64,000 bases of DNA. It comes from Ophiodon elongatus. Taxonomy: Eukaryota > Chordata > Actinopteri > Perciformes > Hexagrammidae. The position numbers and the translations under genes are program-made. Below are positions 20,693-33,309 of the stretch, piece after piece. The first letter of the stretch is position 1. The number at the start of each line of letters is the position of its first letter. The notes below the pieces were generated by a model. The model worked only from the letters and a program-made list of their open reading frames with translations. It searched no databases and was not told where the DNA came from. The stretch lies in the NCBI GenBank assembly GCA_016806645.1, contig JACSYO010000527.1, forward strand, positions 558,001 through 622,000, read 5' to 3'.

Positions 20693-22128
20693 GTATATGA
20701 ATGTATATATCTAAATGGTAATTTTAGTGCTAGAAAGCAGAGAAAAGGCACCAACGCAGATTATTTACGCTCGCATGAAAGCCTCACTCCAGATATGTTC
20801 CCCTTAACATGCCCCAAGAGACGGGGAAGAAAAATAAAAAATGAGTATCCTTGATTTCTGTTGCTTTAAAGGACCATTGGTGGTGTTGATGTTATGGAAG
20901 AACACGATGTATGAATAACAGAAGCAGTGCATTTTCTCGTCCACGTGAAAGGTGGTTTCCAGATCCGCTTGTATCTACTGTAACATTTTACACCATACTG
21001 CGTATGTGACTTCAATCTTTTCCTTTCACGACTTGATTTTCTGATTAAAAGTAAGGGTGGGCAGCATTTAAGAATCTCAAAGACGTTTGAGAGCAACTGT
21101 GAAGAAGTCAGACCGGCGAACATGAAATATTACAGAAGTATGACAACGCTAAGGCCAGTTTGTGATACGGCAAAAGTGCACGGAAGTGCTTTTCGGCCCT
21201 CTGGATTCGTTGTGGCTGGAGCTCCCACTGACGACAACATGACCTTCACTTCACTTCACTTGAAATGATTAGTCCTCAGCCCACACGACACACGTCTTTT
21301 TATCATCCCTAAACCCGAAGTAAACGCATGGTCCAGAGTAATTTAATAAGCGCTGTGTTGTGGCCGTGCTTGTCCATAATAATCACCATGTCTCGTCTGC
21401 GTGCGCTACAAATAGACCAGCGTACCAACAGTCTGCCATCTCCACGACAACGAGCATGAAGGATTTATGCCTCTTCAACACTCAGCATCTGTCCAATTCA
21501 CTGTAGAGCCCAATACTACAGATATGCCATTTGTGAAATACATTTATGTGAACATATGATAGAAAATATTGAAACATTAAAAACAATTTACCAGCAATGT
21601 CTCCTCTATTTAAACAACAGCTCCGTTTTAAGAGTCTGTGCCTGTGCTTGCATGCAACAATATATGTTCCATATAATCATATCTTATAATATCACAATCA
21701 CAAATCATGTCCATAACTAGGGCTGTAGCAAATAAATCCAAGCTTCATTCAACACGCTGACATTCAAATCAATATGTTAATAACTTACAGGAACTCTCTT
21801 CTCCTCTCTTTGTCACTCCTCGCTTCTGCAATTGTCTGTCCTCGGTCCAAAGGTTTAAATGTATTTAAAATAAAGATGGATGTAATCATTTCCAAAATGT
21901 ATATATTTTTAATCGAATGAAAGTTTTCACTTCAATCCGTATTTGTTGGTGAAAAACAGTCTCTCGCTTACAGTCCTGCTCCCCAGAGGATGAACTCTTG
22001 TCATGTTGGACTTTTGATGAGCTTTCCTATTGGGTCCAATATAAGTACCAATAAATATCATGAGTACATTTATCCATTAAACGTGGTCAGTCATTTTGAT
22101 TTTCAAGCCCCACAACTGGATATTCTTG

Positions 22129-22156
22129 AATTTTGCTATTCAAGAATAGCAAAATT
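22129..22156. repeat. Perfect 13-bp inverted repeat, 2-nt spacer
   Basis: AATTTTGCTATTC (22129-22141), then AA, then GAATAGCAAAATT (22144-22156), the exact reverse complement. Being AT-rich and almost spacerless, it is a near-palindrome of 28 bp. Confidence 0.92.
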
Positions 22157-24519
22157 GTCATTATGTGAGACTTAAGTCTTGTGGATACAATAATGTTCCA
22201 CCATTACGTGACACATCAGTATCTGTTAATGTGGGCATATCTCATGGCATATTCAGGTATCTAACTTGGACAAAGTCAAACCATTTAAAAACTTTTCAAA
22301 ATACAGAACAATGATAAGTTATCAACACCTGGTGCATTAATTTCCCCTGTGTGCCCTTTATAACCTTGGACTTAGATCTGAACTCCCAGGTCTCTAGCAC
22401 TTAACATAAATTTTGAACATATAATTGCATACATTCTCATAATTACACCGAGGCCTTGGCCTTAATCCCGATTCGATTTATTTTAAAGATAGAGCGTAAC
22501 TGACTGTAAGCAATGTCTTTATTAGTTATTAACAGCATTTGCAGGCACTATGAAGAAATTCAGTATGTATTTTAGTGTGATTAAGTTTTAGGGTGGATTG
22601 AAATCTAATATTGCTTTCACGAGACAGTGTGCTTTCTCACTGCTGTGGCAGCGACTGCTCAGCGATTCACTGTCAAGCTTTGACTCATCAAATCCTGTTA
22701 ATAAAAGATATCCATGGCAACATTTCAATACATTTTTTTCCCTTTTCACTCCGACATTCCGGTGCTTTATTAACCTGGAGACAAGTGTAGCTTTACATTT
22801 AAATCGTACCCATCCCAGCTTTAAACGTCAGTTTTATTGTCATGTAGATTAATCTGAGAGAATCACGTTTTTAAGAGTGACTGGAACGTCGGCGTGGTAG
22901 ACTGGAGAACGTGTCAGGCACATGAGGTTCCGCATGAGGTTCCACATGATTGAACCACAAGCGGAAGTATTCTTGTGTTAACAACGCCGTTCCATCACAA
23001 CAATATCATAAAGTGATGACACATCCCAGCGGGGATCTGTGTTTGACCATTTGGCGTTTCTTCCCTTTTCACTACAACGCCAAAGCGTTCTTATTAATAG
23101 CACAGTTTTCTTCTCCAAGAGGCTTTTCCAGACATTGATAGCAGCTGGATCTGAGGGCCGTTTCATCCCGTTTTAAAGCAGCACAGCAAGATAAGAAACA
23201 GTGATAGATGATGCTTGTCATGTTATGCGCTTCAAACTCCAAAGTCCACTCCAGAAGAGTGCAGTATCTTGTCCTTTTATCCATCCAATACTTGTCTTTA
23301 TATGCCGAACGGTACTTTTTTTTAAATTGATGGAGATAGAAAGGGCAGGAGTATCGGCTTGTGTGAGAGAACGTTATGTCTACAAACAAATATCTGCATA
23401 TGTCTGCAGAATCTGCAGACAACGAGATGGGATCACGGTCTCGAAAGTGATCTGGTTTCTGTAGTCTGAGTAGTGTTGACCAATCACACTTGAGCGGGCT
23501 TTGGTTGCATGCAGTTAAACAGTCGGAATGCATCGGTCAAAGTGCAATCACTGAACCCACTGACTATTGTCTGGTGAAGCTTCAGCATGTTATTGGCTAT
23601 ATTTTTTCAATGTATTTGCATTCAAATGCAGATATCTGTTGAAGGAGAGCAGCCGAAATGGCAAGAAATCCAGACATAGATGTTGTCTCTCAACTCCAAC
23701 TCCATTCTCGAGTCCCAAGCTGCTAATCAGACTAAGAACAATGATGGCGCACGGAAGAGAAAGTCTTCGCCCTGATATCTGGAAATACGCTGGCTACATC
23801 TTTTAGAGGCTAAATTGTCATCAGGCCGATAGAAGTTGGGTTTCAAGATTGGAGACAATCCACACACGGCCATGTTTGTGGCCATGGTAAAGTTGTTGAA
23901 GTCTTTCTTAAAAAATGTGCCAACAAAAATAGGTTCAACCATGTCTCAGCTTGAACTGATGAGTTCTTAAAATAATAAAATAAAGGTGGACAGACTTCTA
24001 CTTCACCACAATATGTCCTGTCTTCTACTGACATTTCGTATTCCTTTGAAATACCATTGCCTCTATATCCTCCATATTCCCTACTTTTCCCCTCTTGATG
24101 CTATTGTGTTCCAATGACATCTGTTGCCATGGACAGTGCAGTGCAGACGAATTGGGTAAGACAGGTCTTTTGAAGATGAGAGAAGGGAGAGGAAATTTAA
24201 GTTAGAGAAAGCGTTAATGGGGCCCAGCAGCCATGTGCCAGTGCCATGAGTGGCTTTGATCCCTCCTCTTCAAATCCAGCAGACTCCAGTCAGGGTGCTG
24301 ACAAGTGTAATTTCCTGGTTGGGGTGGAGGAGGAGGTGATAGTGCTGACAGGCCCGAAAAAACACTGGGAAAGGTGCTTAAGCTACGCTCCATCAACGAT
24401 CACAAGGTGATTATCTTAGCTCCAATTCGTAGAGATTTGGGTGTGTTCTTCAAATTCAGCAGGATGGAGACAGAAATGGCAGTAAGACGGCGACATACAA
24501 TTCATTTAAATATTGTTTA

Positions 24520-24810
24520 ATCAGACAATTATCTGCTCAATTGACTGATTAATCCTTTGGTCTATGAAATGTACAAAACAAAAAAAGAATCGGGAAAAAA
24601 TGGTTGACGCCTTGAAATTAATTGTTTTGTCGAACCAGCAGTCCAAAATTGATATTACAAGAACATAAAAAATAAATGAAATGGAGAAAGAAATAAAAGC
24701 TAACAAGCTGAATCAATGAACATTCAGCATTTTTGCTTTAACAATTCATTAAAAACAAGCGCTTAACATATTTGTTGCCGATTCATTTTCTGTACTAATC
24801 CAGTACTCCT
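24520..24810 (+). mobile_element. MITE family D copy
   Basis: GACTGATTAATCCTTTGGTC, TATGAAATGTACAAAAC, AAAATGGTTGACGCCTTGAA, TAATTGTTTTGTCGAACCAG, CAGTCCAAAATTGATATT and later CAGCATTTTTGCTTTAACAA and TTGCCGATTCATTTTCTGTA follow the family order. The segment that normally reads GAGAAGCTGGAACC is deleted or replaced. Confidence 0.7.
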
Positions 24811-26368
24811 TTTAAAAAGGTGCAATGAACCCAACATTGAATTTGTAGCTTATTGTGTGCTACTTATGTATGTTGTCTTAACATGTTTAAAATTATTAAT
24901 TTGATTTTGTCAGGGTGACAGTACAAGCAGGCGACAAATTGGACAGACAAAAGTTTCTCAAAATATATAGACAAAAGAGGTATGAAACAGACGTGATGGT
25001 ACAGAAATACGGTGTCGTTTATGTTAGTGGGAGTATTGTAAGTGTTTGTGTGCTTGTATGAAAGTTCACTTACAAAACAGTGTGCCATATATTCACATAT
25101 AGAAGTCCACCCTTGTTTTTTTTTTCCTTTTGTCTACTTGCATTTAGTTTTATCATGGAAAAGAAAAATCATTAGTGACTTTTAGTCCTCATTTCATATT
25201 TTCCGTAATATCAAACACTTTGCATAGTAAATCACTTGTATTCTTACATATAGATTTGAAAGAAATGTTATTATAAAATCGAATTTATTGTAACTTTAAT
25301 CATTATCTAAATGTTTGTTTGATTCACCTACAGATAATGTGTATTGGCTAAAAATTGGCGAAAACCCTGATGAAATGTCAAGTTGGAAATTTAGTTCTAT
25401 TTGCTATCTGTTTTGAGCAAAAGTTAAATGAAAGTACGTGCACACGTACATTAAAGAAAGAACGCAAAATCACCAAAAAAAGAAAATCATCAAGAAAAAA
25501 AATCATTAGTGCTTTGAAACTACTAGAATTGCTTGTCTAAAAAGATAGGAAAGTATTTATACTGTTAGTCAAGCTGTTATCTAATTATTACTTCAGGAAA
25601 ACAAATTCTGCAGAGGTTATCGTGCAATTAAAATGTTGGCAAGGGAAGTGTGAGTGTGATCACCCAGCTATTTAAAACACAGCGTTCCTTCAGCAAATGC
25701 TTAGTATCTTGATAAGCTGTAGATCTTTACAGAGCCCCAAAAATGTAAATATTAATCTGTTTTTGTGGATAGTTTAAAAATGATTTGTCTCCATGTATGT
25801 GGATGATGTAATAATCTTTATTTCTGTGATGTTGTACCATCAAAAGAAAGCTCTCACCAGATGTAGAGTAGGACAACTAGATGCGCCCCATCTGATTGTA
25901 TTCCAGGTGGATCTCACTGTACTGAATACCAAAGAAATACAACTCAGCGTGTGTGCTTTAACAGACGTGCACAGTGCTAACAGGAACTCCAAAGCACAAG
26001 AGTTTACCATTTTTTTTAGCTGCCCCCCATGAAGATCCCAACAGGATATATGTATCCCCGAAAGCTGTAACAAAATCTCTTCCTGGTTTTGTGAAAGATG
26101 TTTCACAGGTTTGTGTTGGAAAATAGACAAGCTTCAAAGTTAATGAGGACTCAAAGTACATACACATTGCACCGAATGCCTCTTCCAATAAGCCACTGTT
26201 ACGTCAAGCACAGAAGACAATTCCACACCGCCAACTGGATTTTTGATGACTTGAGTCAACACCCAAAAGTGATGACTTCACTCCTTCAATCTGACAAGTG
26301 ATTTAACCTATTCATAAACTGGTGCAATCTGTCATTCCTAATTCAAGAATATCCAATAAAAGTCTATG
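24811..26368. other. AT-rich noncoding DNA, about 1.6 kb
   Basis: No gene recognised. Overlapping opposite-strand frames at 25793-26188 lack motifs. Confidence 0.4.
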
Positions 26369-26460
26369 AAGCATAGACTGTATATAAGAAATGGGCATAT
26401 GCACCGTGACGCAACACGTTGGCAACATAACAAGTGTCTTAAAGCTGCATTCTCTCTGAT

Positions 26461-26477
26461 GTCCACCAGGGGGCGAC
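26461..26477 (+). promoter_or_regulatory. CTCF-like core motif in MITE copy 2
   Basis: Reads GTCCACCAGGGGGCGAC. It matches the CTCF core over CCACCAGGGGGCG. Confidence 0.6.
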
Positions 26478-26893
26478 TCCTCTGGTTGTATAGAAGTCTA
26501 TAGAAAATGACTCTACTTCTCTCTTGATTTATTCCCTCAGTAAACATTGTAAACATGAGTTTATGGTCTCAATCTCTAGTTTCAAGTCTTCTTCAATACA
26601 GCATGATGTTCATTTAGTAAACGACGGTTCATTTAGAGTCAAATAGACCATAAAGCAGGAAATGTGCTTTCAGTTCATGAAAGTATGCATCAGTTCATGA
26701 AAACTTGTAGCATTTTGGTCGCCTAAAAATGTCTTGTTCAGCATTTGGTTGTAATTAGCTCCAACCTCTCGTGTCACTTCTGGTTGCAAAAATACAAGAT
26801 GGCCAAGAACCAAGATGGCAATGGCCTAAATGTCGAACTTGAGGCTTCAAAATGGCAGTCCACAAACCAATGGGTGACGTCGCAGTGACTACT

Positions 26894-27113
26894 ATGGCGC
26901 GACGGTGGATCAGTGGTCGTCCTTCAATCAGATGATCGGTTCGATCCCCGGCTCCGCTAGTCCACGTCGATGTGTGAATGTTTTATGAATGTTAGATGGG
27001 CAGGTGGCACCTTGCATGGTAGCCCTGAGTGTATGCATGGGTGTTGATGGGTGGATGACAAGGTCGGAAGACTAGAACAGCGCTATACAAGTCCATTTAT
27101 CATTACCATTTAC
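26894..27113 (+). mobile_element. tRNA-derived SINE nested in MITE copy 2
   Basis: An RNA polymerase III A box (TGGATCAGTGG, 26906-26916) and B box (GGTTCGATCCC, about 26937-26947) lie about 30 bp apart, as in tRNA-like promoters. Downstream are GAATGTT, GGCAGGTGGCACCTTGCATGG (in blocks), ATGGGTG, AGACTAGAACAGCGCTATAC and AAGTCCATTTATCATTACCATT, the 3' tail of a SINE family widespread in percomorphs as I remember it. A usual internal block (TTGGGCAAGACACTGAA) is missing, so this copy is internally deleted. It interrupts the MITE between GTGACTAC and the TTCTTATATACAGTCT terminus, so the SINE inserted after the MITE. Confidence 0.8.
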
Positions 27114-27132
27114 ATCCTCTTCTTATATACAG

Positions 27133-30100
27133 TCTTTGCCTGTAAGTGATACAGAGCAATACATTAGTGTATTTGTTCATGCAACATAATGCAAGTGGAT
27201 CATTTCTATGATGTTTGAGCTGCTCTGTGCAAAACATTGCCAGGTTTTCAGAACTAAAGACCCCATGACACCATTTATTCAATCAAGTCAAGCTTTATTA
27301 TTTAAAGTAAGCTTTATACAAGGTCTTTTACAGTCAGAGTAAAGGTGCTGCCCTATTTACTCCCATTAATGAAATCTCTTATTAATCAGTCTATAGGTAA
27401 ATTTACCGTGGAAATTAAGACTGATGAGCATCTCAATGACTTTATTACCTCGCATGCCTCCGCATTTAATCTCCATGAAAGCTGATGGAGTTTGATTCAT
27501 AAAACACCTGCTGCCATACACTCACTATACAATACACACAGATTTACAGATATTGAGTTCCCTTGGGAATGATCCATGTGAAATTGCTGTAAAATCCCTT
27601 TTCCTCATGTTTTCTCAGTCATTTAAATATGAGTGGTGTTTGTGCGTGAAAGCCTGAGGAAAGGAGCAGGTACTCCTCAGGTTTCCTACATTACAGCCCC
27701 TACAGGTAGCTGATATATTTCAACAAAGGTCATTGACTACTTAATGCTCCTTCGACTGTTGTGTGCTTTCATCCTACCTGCCATGGATTAGACCTGCATT
27801 ACAACAAAAAGTGCTTTTAGGTAGTTAGACACCTCAGCTGATGTTCAGTGCGATAGAGGCTCAGCTGTTCCATCTGGGTCAAACCTTTTCCTGATGACGT
27901 GCGAAGATAATGCCTCTCCGAGAATCGCTTTATAGAAAAACCAAGTGTGTGTGTGTGTGTGTCTTTGAACAAATAGATGGTCAGACCACCAGATATTAGT
28001 GGACAAATTGACGGCGCATGTAAGCCTTTTCTTTTTTGTGCAGTGAAAGGGCAACTTTCACTGATGGATAACAGCTTTGGATTGACGTGGATTAGGTCAG
28101 CAGCCTATTTGATGGAAGTTTCATATAGTTCCTTTGAGCTGCTGAAGGCCACACTACTTGAATTGCATTAGACAACATGCCATACGCACTGAAACATAGC
28201 ATGTGGGGGCTTGAAAAGGATGTTGCATAAATGTGCCAATTCAATTTATCAGTTAAAAGTTCATTTATCTATATGGTCTACTTAAAGTCCCAAAAGACTT
28301 GCTTGTTGTAATATTAATGATGAACCCTGAATGTAGTTTTCTTTGCTTTGATTGAATTAAAAATATATACATATTTCAAAGAACACCAGCTAAATGCTGT
28401 GTCTAATAACTCCACAGTTGGAGCAGCCTACACCAGAGTTTGCAAAAGAAAATGTACTTCTTGTTTTAACCAAATCAACTACATCGGATAAAACTAAAAC
28501 TTCATTTACTGCTAAAAATGTTAATTGATTATACAATTGGCAAGATTAATAGAGAACTATCTTGATAACTAACTTTCTGTTTGAAACATTTTTCAAACAA
28601 AAATGCAAACACAGTTGTTCCAACAGAGAAGTACAATATAGCTGTTGATGGGGACCAAAATTAGCTTAAGTGGAAATAAAAAAAAGTGTGTAAAATACAA
28701 TTATTTTAGATTACATTTCCTCCCAAATGACTGCATGGATTCCAAAAACAATGGTATTTCTACTCTGAGTGTGTGTTTTGTAACGTAATTGAAACATATC
28801 AGTCAATGTGCTGGTTTTGTTATTTATACTTTAGACAAAGCTCGATAGTGAGGTACCATCAGTCTTTCCAATTGGACTGTTTTAGCATCGGTGAACTGGA
28901 GGTGTTGGTGAGCAAGATTACCTCTCAACATTGCATTAAACCAATAAACGCTTGTGTCGCTCTTTGGATAGAGTCAATCCCTTCTGCTCTTCTCATTCCA
29001 TTAGAGGCAAATCTTATTTAACCACATCACCTGAATTCTAAAAGATCTCCTTTTATCAAACAATGACCTCAGCAATCCAATCAAACAATGAGGATTAAGT
29101 GTCTGAGATGAAAGGTTTTGTTTCAGTGACAAAATCATCTCAGATTTTCATTCAAGAGTAAATGTTATTGTATTCAAACCAACAATTCAGGTTTAAAAAA
29201 GCTGCACAGTTGGCACAGATGAGTGATACTGTGCGGTAATTTGTCCCTGAGGCTTTTAGAAAATGTTCTGGGTACCTTAGGTGGCTCAAAGAATCACGAT
29301 CACTTTCTCCTACATTTGCTAAATGCACTTCAAGTTCCCCTCTGTATCTCTGTGAATGTTGACACCTGCAGGATATTATGTCTCACTTTAAGCTATTTAG
29401 ACATTTTCACCCTCCCATAGAGCTTGCTGCAGGCGGGGGAACTGGTGAAGATTCAAGGGCCACGCATGCACTGCTTTTTAAAACGTGTTCGGCGCAAAAG
29501 ACTGGATTTGAAAGTGGCTTCACATAGCGGTCGGAAAAGTGATGCCGGGAAGAGGGCCTCCCAGGTCGCCCGCCAAAGGCTCACCGCGCTGGAGGATGAC
29601 TCACTGCGCTGCACGGATTCAGTCCAACTTCAGCAGCTTATCATGTGAAAAGAGAACATTACAATTCTTTTCGTTCTCGGCGACTACAGGCGGAAAACTT
29701 TCTCCAAGTACAATGCTGCTTTCAACAGACCGGGGGGTTCTGCCCGATGGAAAAGGCAGAGGGGGGGGAATATTTTTGAGATTGAAATACTAAATTATCT
29801 TGGCAGGCATTAAAAGCGGAATTAAAAGAGCCATTATGTTGCTGAACAAAAGGAGGCGGAGGTTAAAAAACGTCATTATGGTCAGTTCTTTCTTTCCGTT
29901 ATCAGGTCACATGTACATCAACGACTGAATGGAGGAAAACATTTAATTCCAGGGCATATTTTAAAAAGATTACGACAGAAAATACTTTGACCTGGGCTGC
30001 CCTTGAAGGATTTTCTCTCTCAGGCCATGCCACGGGACAGATTAAAGTAAACAAGGTCAGAAGCAATGGGACTTTTCATGTTTCCAGATAAAGAAGCAAC

Positions 30101-31289
30101 ATTTACTATAAATATTGTGGGGTATGAAAGTCATGTTTAAAGGGCATAACTTTTTTTTGTTAAACTGCATTCTTTTTATTTTTTATTTTATTATTTTTCA
30201 ATAATTGTGCCATGTCAGAGATATAAGGGTCATCTCACCTGGCCCACTGGGCGATAAGACGGTAGAGTGATTACTTTAGCTCGGCAAGCCCAGTGCAGCC
30301 GGGTGAATGTCAATGGGAATTTTAATAGCAAACAACAATAAGGACTTTGAGAGATCTTGCAGGTGTAAAAAAAATAACAAAGGTTATCCGACACACCTGT
30401 GAAGCAAATGGAATGTGGTTGTGCTGATAATCCTGCAGATTCAAGTGGATCGCAGAGGTCTGCCAATTCAAGTCAGACAACAGCGGCATCCCACCGACTC
30501 ACAGTGGTCGTCCTTGTTAGCGTGTATAATTCAGATGGCCGCTCACCTCGCTGCTAACACAGAGAAATTCTCTCGGATTTCCACTTAAATTTGTTTGGAA
30601 TGCCCCCCCCCTACCACTGCTCAACCTCAGCTCGAAGTGAAGAACTGCCAAACTAGAAACCTCTGCTGTTATGTGGCCAATTCCCCTCTCCCCGGAGGCA
30701 AAAAAAAATGAGCTGAAGAATACATTGAAGGTCAAAATGGTATCAGCAAAAGAAAGACTAAAATAATGATTGCATTAACATGCAGCTGGGGAACTGTGTG
30801 CTCTTTAAAGAGTTCCAGGGAGGAAGTAATACAACGTCTCATTCTGTATTCTGCCATCATGCTCGAAGGGGAGCAACACACACGAAATAAATATGAAAGT
30901 ATATTCACGCTCTCCGAGGCTACACATGCTCGCAGCTATGCTCACTAGCGTTTGCGGTAATATACAAGGGAACATGTATGTGGGTTAACCGTTAGTGTCA
31001 GTTCAGTTTTGATTTTGATTTATTTTCATAGTTTATAATGGTTTATTTCTGCTTGGGTGCATTTCCATTTCTTCCTGCATTGCAATTGTTTTTTCTTATT
31101 TGCCTGTGTGACATTTTAATATGAGTAAATCTGTTATCCTCTTCTCCATCACAGACTGTCATAACAACAGTGACTCAAGCTTAAAAAAGAAGAAAAGAAG
31201 AAAAAAGAGTTAATGAAAGCTTGGAGTGAACACCTGGTGTCCTGCTGGAAATCTTTCGACACATACCATGCAATTACGTGCGGACATTA
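27133..31289. other. Noncoding DNA, about 4.2 kb
   Basis: No gene recognised. Frames around 29223-29793 and 30230-30735 are short and overlap on both strands. The stretch around 29400-29650 is more GC-rich. A short (GT)n lies at 27945-27962. Otherwise nothing definite seen. Confidence 0.4.
27945..27962 (+). repeat. (GT)n microsatellite
   Basis: Nine uninterrupted GT dinucleotides. Confidence 0.97.
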
Positions 31290-31460
31290 ATGGTACCCAG
31301 ACATTTCATCCATCCAATCATTTTTGACACATATAGCATAAATCTCAGCACAAAATTGTCTGGCAATCCATGCAATAATTGTTGAGATATTTCAGTCTGG
31401 ACCAAAGTGGTGGACTGAGCGACCAACGTTGCAATCCCTACAGCCACACGGCTAATTTAA
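31290..31460 (+). repeat. Interspersed repeat (GTTGAGATATTTCAGTCTGG family)
   Basis: ACATTTCATCCATCCAATCA, TGGCAATCCATGCAATAAT, TGTTGAGATATTTCAGTCTG, GACCAAAGTGGTGGACTGAG, GACCAACGTTGCAATCCC and AGCCACACGGCTA match the order of a repeat I recall as frequent in fish genomes. Only one copy occurs here. Confidence 0.6.
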
Positions 31461-33309
31461 ACCCACTGGTGCACAAAAACAGATGCACTTTATATTCCAA
31501 GTTTAGTCAGCAAAAAGCAAATTCTGTGTGGCGAAACCGAGCGGGAGCAACATAAACTCAAGTTTAATCCAGAGAAAACAATCACAAATAAGTATGGCGG
31601 CCTTATTGTTTTCACTTGAAAAAAAAACAAACATGTGCCCTGTTTTTCTGAATTAAGGAGATAATTCTCTCAGAATTGACCCTTCGCTAAGTCCCCCCCG
31701 CCCCCCACTTGAAAGGAGACCGGCCAATCACAGCGTAGCATCATTAAGCTCCAACCAGGTATCCAACCAACTCTATCTCTATCTTTATCTTTATCGCTTT
31801 AACCGGTTTTCTCTGCCGAATCAGTTTGACATCCTGGAAATATCCTTCAAACCCAGTTTGTAGACTCTTCTGTCTGCTTCTCTCTCACATTGCTATTTAG
31901 TTTTTCTCAAAAATAGATAACATTTCTTCAGGGAGTGCAGTTAGTGACAGTGTGGGCTCCATGGTAACGTAGCTCTGACAGCTTGATTTCATGGAGGGAA
32001 ACATGTCCTGCCTGTGTAGTTTGATCCAGTTTCATTTGGGTTTGGGGTTTAGATGTTGGGAGATACTCGTGTCTTTAAGTAATATAGCTGGTGATGTTAT
32101 CAGTTTGTTGAGTTTGTAGTTCTTCGGAGATGAAAACCCATTCCGATCTGGCGGATATTGTTTCTCCGGGATTGGTAGTGCTCACATCACTCAGAGGTTT
32201 CTCAGTGCTGAAATTTAACAAGCGGGACACGTTTGCTTCCATGAAATCCAGCTCTCAAGTTACTGAGAGCTTCTCCTGGGATTTTGAGGTATTTTGTTAA
32301 TTCAGAGAAACGGAGCAGATTTTTTTTCCCATTAAAACTTTTCCCGTAATGCTCAGATAATAATCTCATTAATTCAGGAAAACAGGACAGCATTTTTATT
32401 TTTATTTTCTCAAGTGAATGCTGCAACAAGTAACCTCTCTGGGGAGGCAGACAGGAGGAAGACCACAGAACTGACCACGTAGCAGGAACAGCAAAGACTC
32501 CAGTAATTACTAGAGGAAGAAAATTATTCCCTGGGTCGGAATTGGGAGATTTAATTAAATAGTAAATGGATTTCATTTCTATCATGTACACGTCCACCAA
32601 ATTTTAGAATTTTTTGAATTATTTCATCATTACTTTTTTGTCTTATTTTCCTCCTCATTTTGGATTTATTATTATCCAACTGTTGTATGAAGGAAATAAT
32701 TTTTCACGCGTTTTCTTTCATTTTCTTTCGTGCATTGTTTTTTTATGTCGAGCAGTTAGAGCTGATGTCTGTGTGTGAAAAGCTGCTGAATAAAAACGTT
32801 TCTTTTTGTGTTATTAATGCCGACCTTGTGGCCGGCTCCCGTTTGGTGTGTCTCTGCTGCAAATCAATCGGTTTCCAAGTTAACAGGCTCACGGCCACGA
32901 CCACATTAATAGTTGATGACGTTCTATTGACTAAAATGTTGGGGAAGAGTTGCATATTTACACACACAGTTGAATGGAGCCACACTTTCTCATTCTCATT
33001 CATATTCACCCGAAAACAAAGTGACCATCCAGTGACTTGCTGCTCCGTGGTGTTTTCATCGGCTCCATCCGAGAAAGACTTGGCTGGGGAAACCAGGTCG
33101 ACTGAGTCGGTGATCTCCTTTAAGTCCCTTCTTAAGAATTCATTTTATCAGTGAGCCTTTCAGGATTTTTTTGTTGTTTTAGTTTCCTTTTCCTTTATTT
33201 CTTTTGAGGGGAGACACTCGAGGCTAAAACGTTGTTTTTCATGCACTGGTCAATTTAGAGATGTTGGGCTATTTTGCTCCCACAACATGTCCTTTTATTA
33301 TTTTACTAC
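31461..33309. other. Noncoding DNA, about 1.8 kb, one possible LINE remnant
   Basis: Mostly AT-rich and without repeat partners. A TCTATCTCTATCTTTATC run lies near 31770. The 3' end of a 164-codon plus frame at 32660-33154 is described separately. Confidence 0.4.
33050..33154 (+). pseudogene. Possible remnant of a LINE reverse-transcriptase C-terminus
   Basis: The frame ends with STESVISFKSLLKNSFYQ and a stop. Fish LINE ORF2 proteins commonly end with a motif of the form S..SFKSRLKT(H/Y)(L/F). The upstream part of the same frame (32660-33050) is low in protein character and shows no reverse-transcriptase motifs such as YADD. This could be a 5'-truncated, decayed LINE end or a chance match. 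Confidence 0.3.

Larger units (their letters stand above)
19738..24519. other. AT-rich noncoding DNA, about 4.8 kb
   Basis: No gene recognised. The longest frame, 153 codons on the minus strand (23072-23533), has no domain I can name. A (TA)n array lies at 20672-20692 and a perfect hairpin at 22129-22156. Otherwise nothing definite was seen. Confidence 0.4.
26369..27132 (+). mobile_element. CTCF-motif MITE, copy 2, with both terminal inverted repeats
   Basis: Begins CATAGACTGTATATAAGAA and ends TTCTTATATACAGTCT (about 27120-27135), so the ends are inverted repeats of about 16 bp. The body contains AAAGCTGCATTCTCTCTG, CCACCAGGGGGCGACTCC, TCTGGTTGTATAGAAGTC, ACTCTACTTCTCTCTTGATT and CAATACAGCATGATGTTCAT, all shared with the other copies. 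A tRNA-derived SINE (26894-27113) is inserted near the 3' end. The element is noncoding. Terminal repeats without an ORF identify it as a nonautonomous DNA transposon. Superfamily cannot be assigned because no target-site duplication is clear. Confidence 0.88.

Noticed and set aside
23072..23533. 153-codon minus-strand ORF
   Set aside because: No domain or motif recognised, a plus-strand frame overlaps it, and its length is compatible with chance in 64 kb.
26894..26960. tRNA gene
   Set aside because: A and B boxes are present, but the cloverleaf arms do not pair properly and a SINE tail follows, so it is a SINE head.
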